Shown in pieces: positions 11,076 through 21,592 of a stretch of DNA of 64,000 bases (its first letter is position 1; the number at the start of each line of letters is the position of its first letter). A program made the position numbers and the translations under genes. Location of the stretch: the NCBI GenBank assembly GCA_029237695.1, contig CM055268.1, forward strand, positions 56,195,131 through 56,259,130, read 5' to 3'. The DNA is from Conchocele bisecta (lineage: Eukaryota > Mollusca > Bivalvia > Lucinida > Thyasiridae). Under the pieces are notes generated by a model. It did not search any database. It saw nothing but the letters and a program-made list of their open reading frames with translations, and was not told where the DNA came from.

Positions 11076-11355
11076 GCCTCGTCCAGTATTCCCGTGACTT
11101 TTCCAAGTATATCCCCGATAATTCCACAAAAAGGCCATTCATTCCTTATAATTCCAGCATTTGAAATAAATTCATCAAGAAAATGTGTTTATTTTCCGTT
11201 TTCTTAAGAATTATTTTAACTGCGCCTCACGGTTACGGAAAGTAGTTCGGCATGGGAGTTTACTGGGATATAAATTTTGGACAGAGACTTGCTACGGGCC
11301 AATCAAATGTTAGGGAATTGTGTAAATATTTTTGTGCTGGAATTATTACCTCGAC
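11076..11355. mobile_element. Foldback MITE family E, one arm
   Basis: GGCCTCGTCCAGTATTCCCG, then GCCTCACGGTTACGGAAAGT and TTTTGTGCTGGAATTAT. Full copies with the hairpin arm occur at 26955, 30838, 42853, 47431 and 49573. Confidence 0.75.
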
Positions 11356-11409
11356 AAATGCACTCTTCCGCTTGTATTAGCGAGAACATTTTTGATCTGG
11401 ACGAGTGGT

Positions 11410-13380
11410 AATTTAAAGAGACGGTGCAGCATAAACACTATTAAAAACATATAGGAATGTATTCAGTTGAAAATGAGTGGAAAATAAAGAATTTGTCGAG
11501 GCATGCTTGTCCGATCTGGCGACCACCATACCATCTCACATACTACCCAGGTCGGGTAGAAAAAATACATTTTTGTTGTCTGCTGTTTATTTTTATTCTC
11601 GATGAAAAAATGTTTTGACAGTGCATAAGAATTGTCTGGAATAATGTTAATCAGATTAAAATGAAAAACAACAGATGACAGTATTTGCTTCCCACTTTGA
11701 AGTCAACAACATTTACACCGACAACAGATGTTAACAAATATGTGATGGATGCATTCACATTTAATCATGTGTATGGGACAAGGATATTTCACCCTCATTT
11801 CCGAGAGCATATTCTCATCATTGTCAAGTAGCTGCAGATATAAAAAAAAGTGAAAGTGAAACTGAAGTCCTGTCTCTGACTAGTAGCTCTTTCAGTAAGA
11901 AAGAGCTAGTCAGAGACGGGACTTCAGTTTCAAGTCGCATCCGAAAGACCAGTGGGATGGAAAAAATGGTACTTCATTACGCAAACATTGTATTAGCGAG
12001 CCTACCTCACCAAACCCGCGGTTACCTATGTAAACAGCGGGTTTGATGAGGTTGGCGCAATAGGTAATGCGGTCAAATAGGTCACGATGCAGTGACTATT
12101 TTCAATCAATAACTTATGTTGTAAGCGATTGTAATGTGTATTTTCAATATTTATATAATTTAAATGTATCATATCGGTACCCCTTTAAGTAATATTTGTA
12201 TATTTTAAATGTAATGATGTTGTCATGAAGCGCATGAATATAAGTATTAATTAATCCAGTTTATATTGAGGCAAATCACACAGCCTAAAAACATAGTGCT
12301 GGAGTATTAAACCATAGTATCGTATATTATTCATAAGTATATCACTATTAAACATTAATTACAATATGTATGCATATTATTAAAACAGTAGATGCTACCG
12401 CTGTTTCGCTGTATGTGATATTTATAACAAAATATTTTTTATTCGTCCGCGTACGGATTTCTGTCACACAAAGCGCCATTTTCAGTTCATATTTTGACCT
12501 GTGAATATGAAACCGGACCGACTAAGTTTAAACAACGCTCGATTCCGTCCAATTCAGATTTCTCTGCAGAATGTTCAGACTAACTACATATTAAGTAATG
12601 TTGCTAAATAAGTGTTAACGGCTGGAACATGGTATCACTAAAAGGAAGAAACCACAGTCGTATTATTGAAAAATAAGATTTACCCGAGACCTCATGGAGG
12701 CCGCCATTAATCAGTGTAAACAATAGACCGTGTGATCCCATTTCTGAGTAGCCCCCGCTTAGTGAAACGATGTGCTAATCATGATATTATGTTCCCCAAT
12801 AATTGGAAACGGTTTGAATTTCTCGGTAAAAACTACGAGTCATAAAAAAATAACGATGTATATTTAACATTGGATACGCTTAAACGGTATTACTCTCTCA
12901 TCGGATCGTCAGTTGTCGTCGATAGCGATTTGACGTACTGATCTGGTCTTAATTTATTGTCAACTTTCAACGCCATTTACAGAATATATGGTTAATTTTG
13001 GAAATAAATAACGGCAAATTACGATGACGTCTGCTCTGAAATATCTGTCAACATGCGGACGTAATTTAAGGAAATCGATTATATTTTAAGGCTACATCTG
13101 TGACTAATTACGAATTTATGTATGGTCTTTGGCTACACCCGACACATTACACAGATCTAGTTGTAAATACACGTCGCTTTGTGTGTGGGGGGGAAAAATC
13201 GATAATGCGTAGTTGTGTGTGACGAGGTGTTGATCTGATGACACCACACAGCTGTGACCCTTAGGCAATGTTTTGAAATTGACGTGTCGTTTTGATGTGT
13301 GCCGCAACACCTCACTGTCGGAGACAACATGACAATTAACGATATACTCTCGATTATACACAGATCTATTAGACGGCTGG
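11410..13380. other. Mostly unique intron
   Basis: Apart from a degenerate family B piece (11560-11705), a hairpin at 11862-11935 and one at 12003-12050, I see no repeat shared with the rest of the window and no convincing coding frame. GC is slightly higher around 12430-13100. A conserved regulatory element is possible but not shown. Confidence 0.45.
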
Positions 13381-14480
13381 TTTATTTAAAATAAAGAGTA
13401 GTTCAGTACACCTTCGCCGATATTGTTTTTATTTGAAAATCAGTAATATTTTCCGAAATGGTGTTGAAAAGTTGACAAAAATTCTATCACCGTATTTGTT
13501 TGTGCCGATATTGTTTTAATAAATCAGTAATCTTTTTTCCGTAAATGGTGTTGAAAATTTACAAAATATATAGCCGCATTTCTCCGATATTCGTTTAGAA
13601 AATCACCAATATTTTCTGTAAATGTGTGTTGACACAAAATGCAGCGTTCACGCGGAATTCAAATTAAATACAAAATAATAATTTAATAAATAGACGCCGA
13701 TGGCTACTGTGTTTGCGGCCAGTGAATTCTGATCGTGGTAGCCACAGGCGCAGTTCGAACAGTGTTGTGAGCAGATGGAGGACAATAATTATTTCAAATT
13801 CTATAAAAAATGTTTGCTGTCGAAAATTAATTAATTGTGACAGCCAAAAAAAAAAGATTTTGGGACAGTAAAACATTATATGGTATAGACAGTATAGACA
13901 GTACCTCAAACTTAAAAAAACAGTAACAAACTGTCTGTATATATTACTTAAACTTAAAACATCAGTAACAAACTGTCTGTGTATATATTACTTAAAGACA
14001 GACACTTTAATTGTTGGTAAGTTTCTATCAATTTATAGGTATTTTTATTATATCATAAAATTGTGAAAATATTAAAAAAATATTAAAATCACAAAAATAA
14101 TATATGGAGAAATTTTTTTATAACCACGTCGAGTTTGAATCACCCCCGCCCCCTTCGGAATCGGTACAATTTAATCATTTGAAAATCGGCGACCTAACCC
14201 ACGATTTTTGACGCCATTTATGACAATCACAGTTATACAGAAGTCAAACAGTATTACCGCACCATTTGAACGTAATAAATATTAAATTATTTGCAACTCC
14301 ATCTACAACAATATCGTTATAGAGAATACGCTATTGAAACAACATGTATTAGTACCCATAACATAACAAAGTAATGTATCATTATATATCACAGGAATCT
14401 ACAAACTAATATCCTAATCGTAAAACAAACAATCCGCTTGCTCTGTATGAAAATCGTTTCGTGATATAGATTATCTCCCA
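13380..14480. other. AT-rich intron with degenerate family F pieces
   Basis: Three ~90-bp tandem, degenerate copies of the family F centre (ATTTTCTGTAAATG) between 13400 and 13650; a ~60-bp duplication at 13905-13995 (AAACTGTCTGT). Nothing coding seen. Confidence 0.5.
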
Positions 14481-14499
14481 TTGCGAATAATTCAGTGAT

Positions 14500-14618
14500 T
14501 TATTAATTCCAAATAAGACGTTGTTTGCGTAATGATGCGGGATTTGAACTCACACCATCCGGTATTGAAGTCAAGTTCATCATCTCATACCCTCGGAGAA
14601 TAAGAAACATACTCTTAT
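14500..14618 (-). repeat. tRNA-like SINE head
   Basis: On the minus strand a B-box-like GAGTTCAAATCCCGC follows ACTTGACTTCAATACC, the same tRNA-like arrangement as at 44000-44110 on the minus strand. Read as a tRNA-derived SINE fragment; no intact tRNA fold is claimed. It begins next to the exon 16 donor. Confidence 0.5.
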
Positions 14619-14621
14619 AAC

Positions 14622-14726
14622 CTGTGAGAGGTGAGAATGACGGAGCGAACGAAGCGCGGACTATTGTTGATACAGTTCCCACAGTAACCTGCGAAGCCCG
14701 CGGGTCCATGCCGTTAGTTGGCTATC
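14622..14726 (-). CDS. ABCA exon 16 of window: Walker B, D-loop and H-loop of NBD2, frameshifted
   Basis: Acceptor TTGCCAG, donor CAG|GTTATA. Frame-by-frame it shows the PTNGMDPRA segment right after Walker B (DEPTTGMDPKA in ABCA1) and, in another frame, SVILTSH with the H-loop His. The last codon AG|T joins to the next exon as Ser of SMEEC, exactly as in ABCA1. Indels break the single reading frame. SINE-like sequence begins within a few bases of the donor. Confidence 0.76.
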
Positions 14727-14758
14727 CTGGCAAATATGGGCATCGCAGGTAGTAATTG

Positions 14759-14777
14759 CTTGATTGATTGATTGATT
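14759..14777. repeat. GATT microsatellite
   Basis: Four to five GATT units. Confidence 0.8.
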
Positions 14778-14794
14778 GGTCCATGCAACAACTA

Positions 14795-15035
14795 AGTAAA
14801 TGAGACACCCATGTTATTTTGTACCCAAGAACATGTGTCGATGTTTCCTGAAAAAAAATTTACAGGAACTGATATTTGCTGTGAATGACCGTCAAAAGAT
14901 GAAAAATTTACAATAGCAAACGCGCACTTAAAATTCCTCATTGCTATTAAATCACGGAAAAATATAGTAAATATGATCGTGCATCGTTCCTTAACTAAAT
15001 AATAAAATTAAAATCACAAAGGCGTGTCTCATGTG
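14795..15035. mobile_element. MITE family F, copy
   Basis: Left GAGACACCCATGTTATTTTG, right AAAGGCGTGTCTCATGTG. Central sequence degenerate. Confidence 0.6.
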
Positions 15036-15089
15036 TTGCCCTGACTAGAAATGGTGCTTTTCTCAATTATGACCATGTAGCTCCTGATG

Positions 15090-15635
15090 ATGTGACACAA
15101 TACCTCAGTCCTGATAATGATCTATATTGCTTGTCCGGTTTTCATTGCTGGCAATGCAACAATGCAAGATCCTTAACAGACATGTGCGGAAGCCACAGGC
15201 TGATCTGGATCTACACTGATCGTAAAATCAGTATTCCCCCATTTCTCAAGCCAGAGTGGACATAACAATGGAATCTACCTGTATGGGCGCGATTGAATTG
15301 ATTAATGTGGTAGTATACGTCAACGAAAAGAGATAATCAACAAAAGAGATGTATCTGTCCATTAATCAAGACAAGACAATTTCAGATCAGTACCATTTAA
15401 ATTCGACCAAAAGTAAAAAAAAAAAAACACATTTATTCAGGTAACAAGCTTTGTGTTGGCTGAATACATACTCGATAAGACAAAATTGACCTGATAACGA
15501 ACATCCTAGATACAACTAATTGAAAACTGACATTTCATTGGTCGAATGTCTCACATAACTTACCGATTGACGTCCTTGTGTAAATGACACAATGTAAATA
15601 ACTGACTTAGACTGAAATGGGTTAAGAAAACTCAC
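15090..15635. other. Intron with family I copy
   Basis: 15100-15245 is a family I copy; 15246-15635 shows no recognised repeat and no coding frame. Confidence 0.5.
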
Positions 15636-15765
15636 CAGGAAAATGATCTGCGGTTTCCAAGATGATATGCAGTAGACAATTTCCGCTTGTTGCCCGCCGG
15701 AGTAGTTGATGGCTATCTGGTTGCGTGTTGGGAGAGGCCCTACCTTGGAATCCCAGTCGTGCAAC
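15636..15765 (-). CDS. ABCA exon 15 of window: ABC signature of NBD2, frameshifted
   Basis: Acceptor TTCCACAG, donor CTG|GTGAGT. It contains QIAINYSGG (the ABC signature), and one frame over NKRKLSTA, which is the invariant ABCA continuation; near the donor the original frame returns with PQIIFL, the strand before Walker B. Two or more one-base indels separate these pieces. A family A MITE starts about 17 bp upstream of the acceptor. Confidence 0.78.
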
Positions 15766-15781
15766 CTGTGGAACATCCAGT

Positions 15782-16015
15782 AAGCCTATTTCATCAAAAT
15801 TGCAACGTACAATGTATACTTATCTGCTAAGTACACTTGTAGAGAAGAAATTTTCTATTTGAGGATAAAGTTATTATTTTTTATTATACTGAATTTATTA
15901 CATTATTCACAGCCATTTTGGCTGTGATAATGTAATAAATTTCAGTATAATAATTCTGCATACTTTATCATCAAATATATGCATCGTTAGTTCTATATAA
16001 ACAAAGCTGTAGGAG
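15782..16015. mobile_element. Hairpin MITE family A, copy
   Basis: GCCTATTTCATCAAAATTGC at the left; core GCCATTTTGGCTGTGATAA; right arm truncated near 16015. Lies ~17 bp upstream of the exon 15 acceptor. Confidence 0.8.
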
Positions 16016-16099
16016 AACAGCTAGCTCGACTACGAGGGTGTCAATGTACACTTAGCTTGACAAAAGAAGATGCTGCGGCCTCATAAAAACCTTAACCAT

Positions 16100-16530
16100 G
16101 GTTGACTAAAAACATTAACCAAGGATTATTGATGTACCGACTCACTAGGAGATAAAGTTTTCCAAGTATGGTGCTGTAGGCCCAGGAGTATTCCATAACA
16201 AGCTTGACAAAAACCGTAACCAGGAGATAACTAAGTAATCCAAGGATAAAAGAGGTCAAGTCAAATATAGTCAGGGAATTATTGATGTACAACATTAGGA
16301 ATGAATTGTCCAAGTATGGTTATGTAGGCTCGAAATATTCCCATAACAAGCTTGACTATAAACATTAACCCAAGTAATTGAAGTTAAATGTATGTGAAGG
16401 TAAAATAAAGGTCAGGGGTTATTGAAGTACAATCCCTACGAGAAAAAGTTATCCAAGTATGGTGTCTGTATACACAACTAGTAATTCCATCTACAAGCTA
16501 TGACTAAAAACCTTAACCCTAGGTTGATAA
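16100..16530. repeat. Tandem array L, part 1
   Basis: Two to three degraded ~170-bp units containing CCAAGTATGGTG, CTTGACTAAAAACC and TTATTGATGTAC. The array continues at 17272-18319 and 20024-20310. Confidence 0.8.
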
Positions 16531-17271
16531 CTAGATGGCCGCGAATGTCGCGCCTTGTGGCGTAGGCATGGACACTAAAAAAAGAAATAGTATAACGAAA
16601 AACTTTAACCAAAAAACGTAAGTAAAAACTTCAACCAGACACACGTACTAATACATACGTACGTACGACAAAGTGCCGACTATATCACTGCTTTCCGCAA
16701 GTGGGCGCGAAATTTTTTTTAACAAAACTTTCAAAGTAAATTTTGACCTTGACATTGGGCACAGGGGCCGCACGGGAGGGGTAGAAGAAAAAATAAGATG
16801 ATATAAACACCCATATGAAGTTTCAGGTAATGGGCAAAGCATTGCAGAATATAGTATAACAAAAAACTTTTAACCAAAAAACTTAACAAAAAACTTAACC
16901 AAAACTTAAACCAAAAAAACTTAAAACCAAAAACTCAAAATAATTGGACTTTGACTTGGGCACAGGGCCGCACGAGGGGGGTAGAAAAAAAAAAATAATG
17001 AAAATATAGACGATGAAAACACCCATGTGAAGTTTTCAAAGGTAATGGGCAAAGCAGGTTGCAGAGATATAGTATAACAAAAAACTTTAACCAAAAACTT
17101 TAAAACCAAAAAAACTTAACCAAACAACTTAACACAAAAAACTTTAACCGGACACACTCCCCACATCGAACGTACGTACGTACGTAACGTACGTACGTAA
17201 GAAACTACGTACTACGAACTACGTACGTGCCAAAGGTGCCGACTATATCGCGCTTTCCGCAAGCGGGCGCG
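16531..17271. mobile_element. Pearl-like element, family C, inserted in array L
   Basis: Starts CTAGATGGCCGCGAATGTC, ends CGCAAGCGGGCGCG, the same ends as the copy at 61220-61801. Inside are AACTTAACCAAAAAACTT runs, TGACCTTGACATTGGGCAC and a GTAC microsatellite near 17170. Confidence 0.75.
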
Positions 17272-18319
17272 ACAAAAAACTCTTAACCAAGGGGAATTAA
17301 GTAAGTAATTTAAGTTAAATTAGGTCAATGTCAAATATAGTCAGGTTGTTGATGTACATCAATAGGCAGATAATTGTCCAAGTATGGTTGGTGTATGGCC
17401 AGGAGTATTTCCATACACAAGCTTGACTAAAAAAACCTTACCCAATGGGAAATAACTAAGTAATTTCAGGTTAAAAGTAGGTCAAGGTCAAATATAGTCA
17501 GGGATTATGATGTACATCACTAGAGATGAAGTTTCCAAAGTATGTGGTGTAGGGCCATGCGTATTCCATCTACAACTGACTAAAAACCTTAACCAAGAGA
17601 ATCTAGTACTAATTCAATAGAGAAATGTAGGTCAAGGTCAAATATAGATCAGGGTTTATTGAATGTACATCACTATGACAAAAGGTTGTCCAAGTAATGG
17701 TGTATGTAATGCACAATAGTATTCTTGACAAGCTTGAGTAAAAAGCTTAACCAAGGTCAGTAAAAAACCTTAACCAAGGGAAATTAACTAATAAATATCA
17801 AGTTAAATGTAAGTCAAGGTCAAATATAGGTCAGTTTGTTGATGTACATCACTAGGAGATGAAGTTGTCCAAGTATGGTTGGGTGTAGGGCCAGGATAGT
17901 CCATCTACAACTTGACTAAAAACGGTAACCAAGGGGAATTAAGTAAGTAATGTCAAGAGGAAAATGTAGGTCAAGGTCAAATATAGATCAGGGTGTTGAT
18001 GTACATCACTAGAGATGAAGTTGTCCAAGTATGGTGGGTGTAGGGCCAGTAGTTATTCCATATAGAAGTTGACTAAAAACCTACCAAAATGAATTAAATA
18101 AGTAATTGAAGGGAAATGTAGTCAAGGTCAAATATAGATCCGGGTGTTATTGATGTACATACCTATGAGAAAAGTTGTCGAAGTATTGTGTCTGGATGCA
18201 CAATATTATTCAATGTACAAGCTTGAAAAAAAACCTTAACCCAGGTTGACTTAAAAACCTTAACCAAGGGGAATTAAGGAATAAATCCAAGCGGAAATGT
18301 AGGTCAAGATCAAATATTA
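17272..18319. repeat. Tandem array L, part 2
   Basis: About six ~170-bp units. Each has TAGGTCAAGGTCAAATATAG, TTGATGTACATCACTAG and AACCTTAACCAAGG. Units differ by scattered one-base indels. Confidence 0.85.
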
Positions 18320-20023
18320 CAGTGCAGTACTCCGTTGTTGTTCCACCTAGACAACACATTGCAAACTCAACGCGAACGTCACCGCGAACGCAACGCGAAC
18401 GCAATCGGTTTGCTGTAGCGTTGTATACGTTTTTGTTTAAACTATAATTCGGTTCGTACACGTGTAATACACATTGTCAAATCCGTTTTATTTAAAGCGT
18501 TGTATACGTGTTTAAAACGTATAAAACGGTTCGTACACGTGTAAATACACATTGTCCAAACCGTTTAGTTTTAAGCGTGTATACGTTTTAGCTTTCAAGG
18601 CGTATAACACGCTTTGGCGTAATACACTAGTAGCGAGCTGAAAGAGTTGAAACGTGTACAACGCTTTACCTGGAAGCCGTGTAGCTATATGAAACGTTGT
18701 AAACGTGTACAACGGTTACACTTTTAGACGCGAATACCTGTTCGGCCCGATCGCTTCGAGGCGTCCTTGTTTCGTCCCTTTTAAAATATCGCGAATACAT
18801 ACCCTCAGAGCGAGTTCAAAGTACAGCGCCGGTGTGATTTGCACATCAATTGATCCCTAATCCCTGATGCCAATGATCACGCCCTTTTAACAACGACAGA
18901 TGTACCTTGTCGTTTTATCAAAATGTTTGCGAATGTATATCACTGACAGGCTCATCAGGATCTGGTGCGCATTTCCTACGTACAGTACATTTATATACAC
19001 AAAAAAATGACCCCTAATAACAGCGAATTGTTACCAGTACCTAACTTAATATGGAATACCCGTCCGATAGTCCGTGTCAGTAACTTAATTGGGGTTAAAT
19101 ATTACGAACTAAAAAACACAGTGCATGGTTTCTTTAATTTTATTTTAACATTATCAGAAATGGCGAGTCCTAGGACTCTCGTATCTTACACTGAACCAGT
19201 CTATTTCAGTCACAATCCGCATGCACCTGGTCCCAACTGCGTGTGTTTAAGAAATATCGATATTTAGCATGTTTAGAGAAACTGATACACACGAGCTGAC
19301 ACACATGGTTTAACACGCGAATGGCCCGCGGATATGTGTCATAAATTACTTTAGTGGTCAAAAAACCGGTAACTTTACAAGGTTTATAGCGAAATAGCAG
19401 CCGCTGGCAGATTTTTCTCGAACCGATTTTTAAGTTAGTTTTCAAATCTCAATCGGTCTGAGAGTTCAAAAATCGTCCAGAACCGAAAACTGAAATTGTA
19501 GAAGCCCCCGCAGTGAATCCTAGAAGATATAAACACACACAAAGAACGATCCTGAGCATCGCATCTACGCGATACACGGTTGGCATACCAACACGTGTAA
19601 TGCTTAAAACCCTTGGAAACGTTGTTATATCGTATAACACGGTATCATCTGTCAAAAAGCGTTAAATTCGTTTTAAAAATTTAAACGGTTTTACCTTAGC
19701 GTTGTATAAGTTTTACAACCGTTGTATACGTTTACAACCGTTGAACACAGGATTACACGCTTTTGAAACTCAATGCGTTGTTTAACCCCATTATACGTTT
19801 ACAACCGTTGTACACGATTACAACGCTTTTGAAACACAATGCGTTGAATTCGGTTTGTCGACCATTCGCGCATGCGCAAGAGTGGGAAAACGCAACGCAT
19901 GCCCGAAAACGTATTACACGTTGACGACACAGTTTGAAACACAACTAACGAGAAACTCCACGGATACCAACGCACAACACTTTGTAACTATAAAAACCCG
20001 AACATTTTTGACAGAAACGACTG
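18320..20023. mobile_element. 1.7-kb insertion in array L, flanked by TA
   Basis: It interrupts the array L unit at TCAAATAT|; array sequence resumes at 20026. Ends are TA-CAGTGCAGTAC and CGACTG-TA, as in Tc1/mariner-type insertions, but the terminal repeat is only a few bases. Inside are many variants of GTTGTATACGTTT and ACACGTGTA. No transposase ORF was recognised; class uncertain. Confidence 0.5.
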
Positions 20024-20310
20024 TAGATGAGGGGTTATTGATGTGCATCACTAGTAGGAGAAGAAGTTGTCCAATATGGTGGTGTAGGGCCATAGTATTG
20101 CATATACAAGCTTGACTAAAAACCTTAACCAGGGTTTGACTAATAACCTAAACCAAAGGGAATTAAACCAAGTAATTCAAGAAGGAAATGTAGGCCAAAG
20201 GTCTAATATAATCAGGTTATTGATGTACATCACTAGGAGAGAAGTTGTCCAATATGGTGGGTGTAGGGGGGGGGGGCCGTAGTATTCCATATAACTACTA
20301 AAATCCTTAA
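20024..20310. repeat. Tandem array L, part 3
   Basis: Two units with TTATTGATGTGCATCACTAG and GTTGTCCAATATGGTGG. Confidence 0.8.
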
Positions 20311-20649
20311 CCAACGCCGACGCCGGGGTGACAACATAAGCTTCTACTTATTCTTTTCGAATAATCGACTAAAAATGCATTTTCGGGAAAAATAAATGAG
20401 TTCTCCCTCAAAGTATACTTAGCTACTAGTAAATAAGCATAGCAATTTTTGGTGAAGTCTACTGCAAGTAAAAATGACCGACTTGTTTAGTGCTGTTCCA
20501 CTTTTTGCTGCCGACGAAGTTCAACAAGAAAACTGGAATAGACATAAGCAATGTGACTTCAAACCGACACATTCACTAGTAATGATTTTAAAAGGATGCC
20601 CTGAAGTGATTTAAGAAAAATTATTGTGATTTCGATAACTATTATAAGA

Positions 20650-20812
20650 CTGGGGCCGTTTCACTAAACTTCATACGACTAACAGGTCGTAAGTGCAAAA
20701 TTATGATATCCTGTAAATTTCACAGTAACAAAATGTTTTCTTATAAAACGTTATTGGAGTTTACACTTATAACATTTAGTCGTACAGAGTTTAGTGAAAC
20801 AGCGCCCAGGGC
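20650..20812. mobile_element. Hairpin MITE family D, copy
   Basis: GGGCCGTTTCACTAAACTTC at the left and TTTAGTGAAACAGCGCCC at the right. Other copies: 41929, 45678, 46564, 58315. Confidence 0.8.
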
Positions 20813-20872
20813 TATACACAGAAAAAATATTCCATACCCAGGAAGGCTTTAATACCAGCGCCCAGTACTCAC

Positions 20873-21014
20873 ATGTTTCGCACCTCATCCTCGGCTATGC
20901 CTCGAGCCTGGCATAAACCATCAATGTTCCACTCCATAAGCAAGGGTCCCAAGGCAATCAAACTGGGGACAGTAGCCGATTTCTCGTCGCCACGCCACCA
21001 TTTCATTCATGATG
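20873..21014 (-). CDS. ABCA exon 14 of window: Q-loop of NBD2, frameshifted
   Basis: Acceptor GATGTAG, donor CAT|GTGAGT. It reads IMNEMVAWRREIGYCPQFD, the ABCA Q-loop signature (MGYCPQFD in ABCA1). One-base errors then move the reading frame twice; the pieces GVEH, MVYARL and IAEDEVRNM correspond to the helical subdomain (REHVEFFALLRGVPEKEV). Function as in other NBDs: the Gln contacts the metal and couples to the TMD. Confidence 0.78.
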
Positions 21015-21034
21015 CTACATCGAGAAACCAAAAC

Positions 21035-21360
21035 TGATTCACCAAAATTGCAAAGTAAACTATCTAGCTAAGTATATATACTTTCAATTACTTGGTAGCA
21101 ATTTCAAATTTAAGCATAATCATTTGATTAATTTTTATTTAAAAAACATTTTCCAATGAAAACAATGTTTTGTGGTAATGTAATAAATAAGAATATGACA
21201 GCTGCAAAATTTCATCATAAATATAAGCAGGGATTTTGTTCTATCGAAATAATGCAATTTCAGGCAAAAAAATACAATAATTACTCTACTCCCGCAAAGT
21301 ATACTTACCCTAGCTAGATAACTATACGTAGCAATTTTGGTTAAATCAGGCTACAGCCAT
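21035..21360. mobile_element. Diverged family A MITE
   Basis: CACCAAAATTGCAAAGTA at the left, TAGCAATTTTGGTTAAATCA at the right, with a different core (AAAACATTTTCCAATG). Its left edge is about 20 bp upstream of the exon 14 acceptor. Confidence 0.6.
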
Positions 21361-21411
21361 TGCCCCTTGATATTTAAGTTTATCAGGCTCGCTAGGAAAC
21401 CAGGTAGCCGA

Positions 21412-21590
21412 TTCATCAAAATTGCTAGAAAAGTATAATTTGAGGAGTAATCATTTATATTTCCCGAAATGCATTATTCTTATAAACTACCAACGCATAA
21501 ATTGATGATTAAAAGTAATGCAGAATTATTAACTGAAGTAATTCACATTATCACAGTCAGAAATGGCTGTGATAAGTAATAATTCAGTAT
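21412..21590. mobile_element. Family A MITE, partial
   Basis: GCCGATTCATCAAAATTGC, then the core GGCTGTGATAA near 21563; interrupted by the pearl-like block. Confidence 0.65.
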
Positions 21591-21592
21591 AA

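Noticed and set aside
12400..13400. Possible promoter or conserved element in unique intron
   Set aside because: No TATA, initiator or CpG cluster is clear enough to call from sequence alone.
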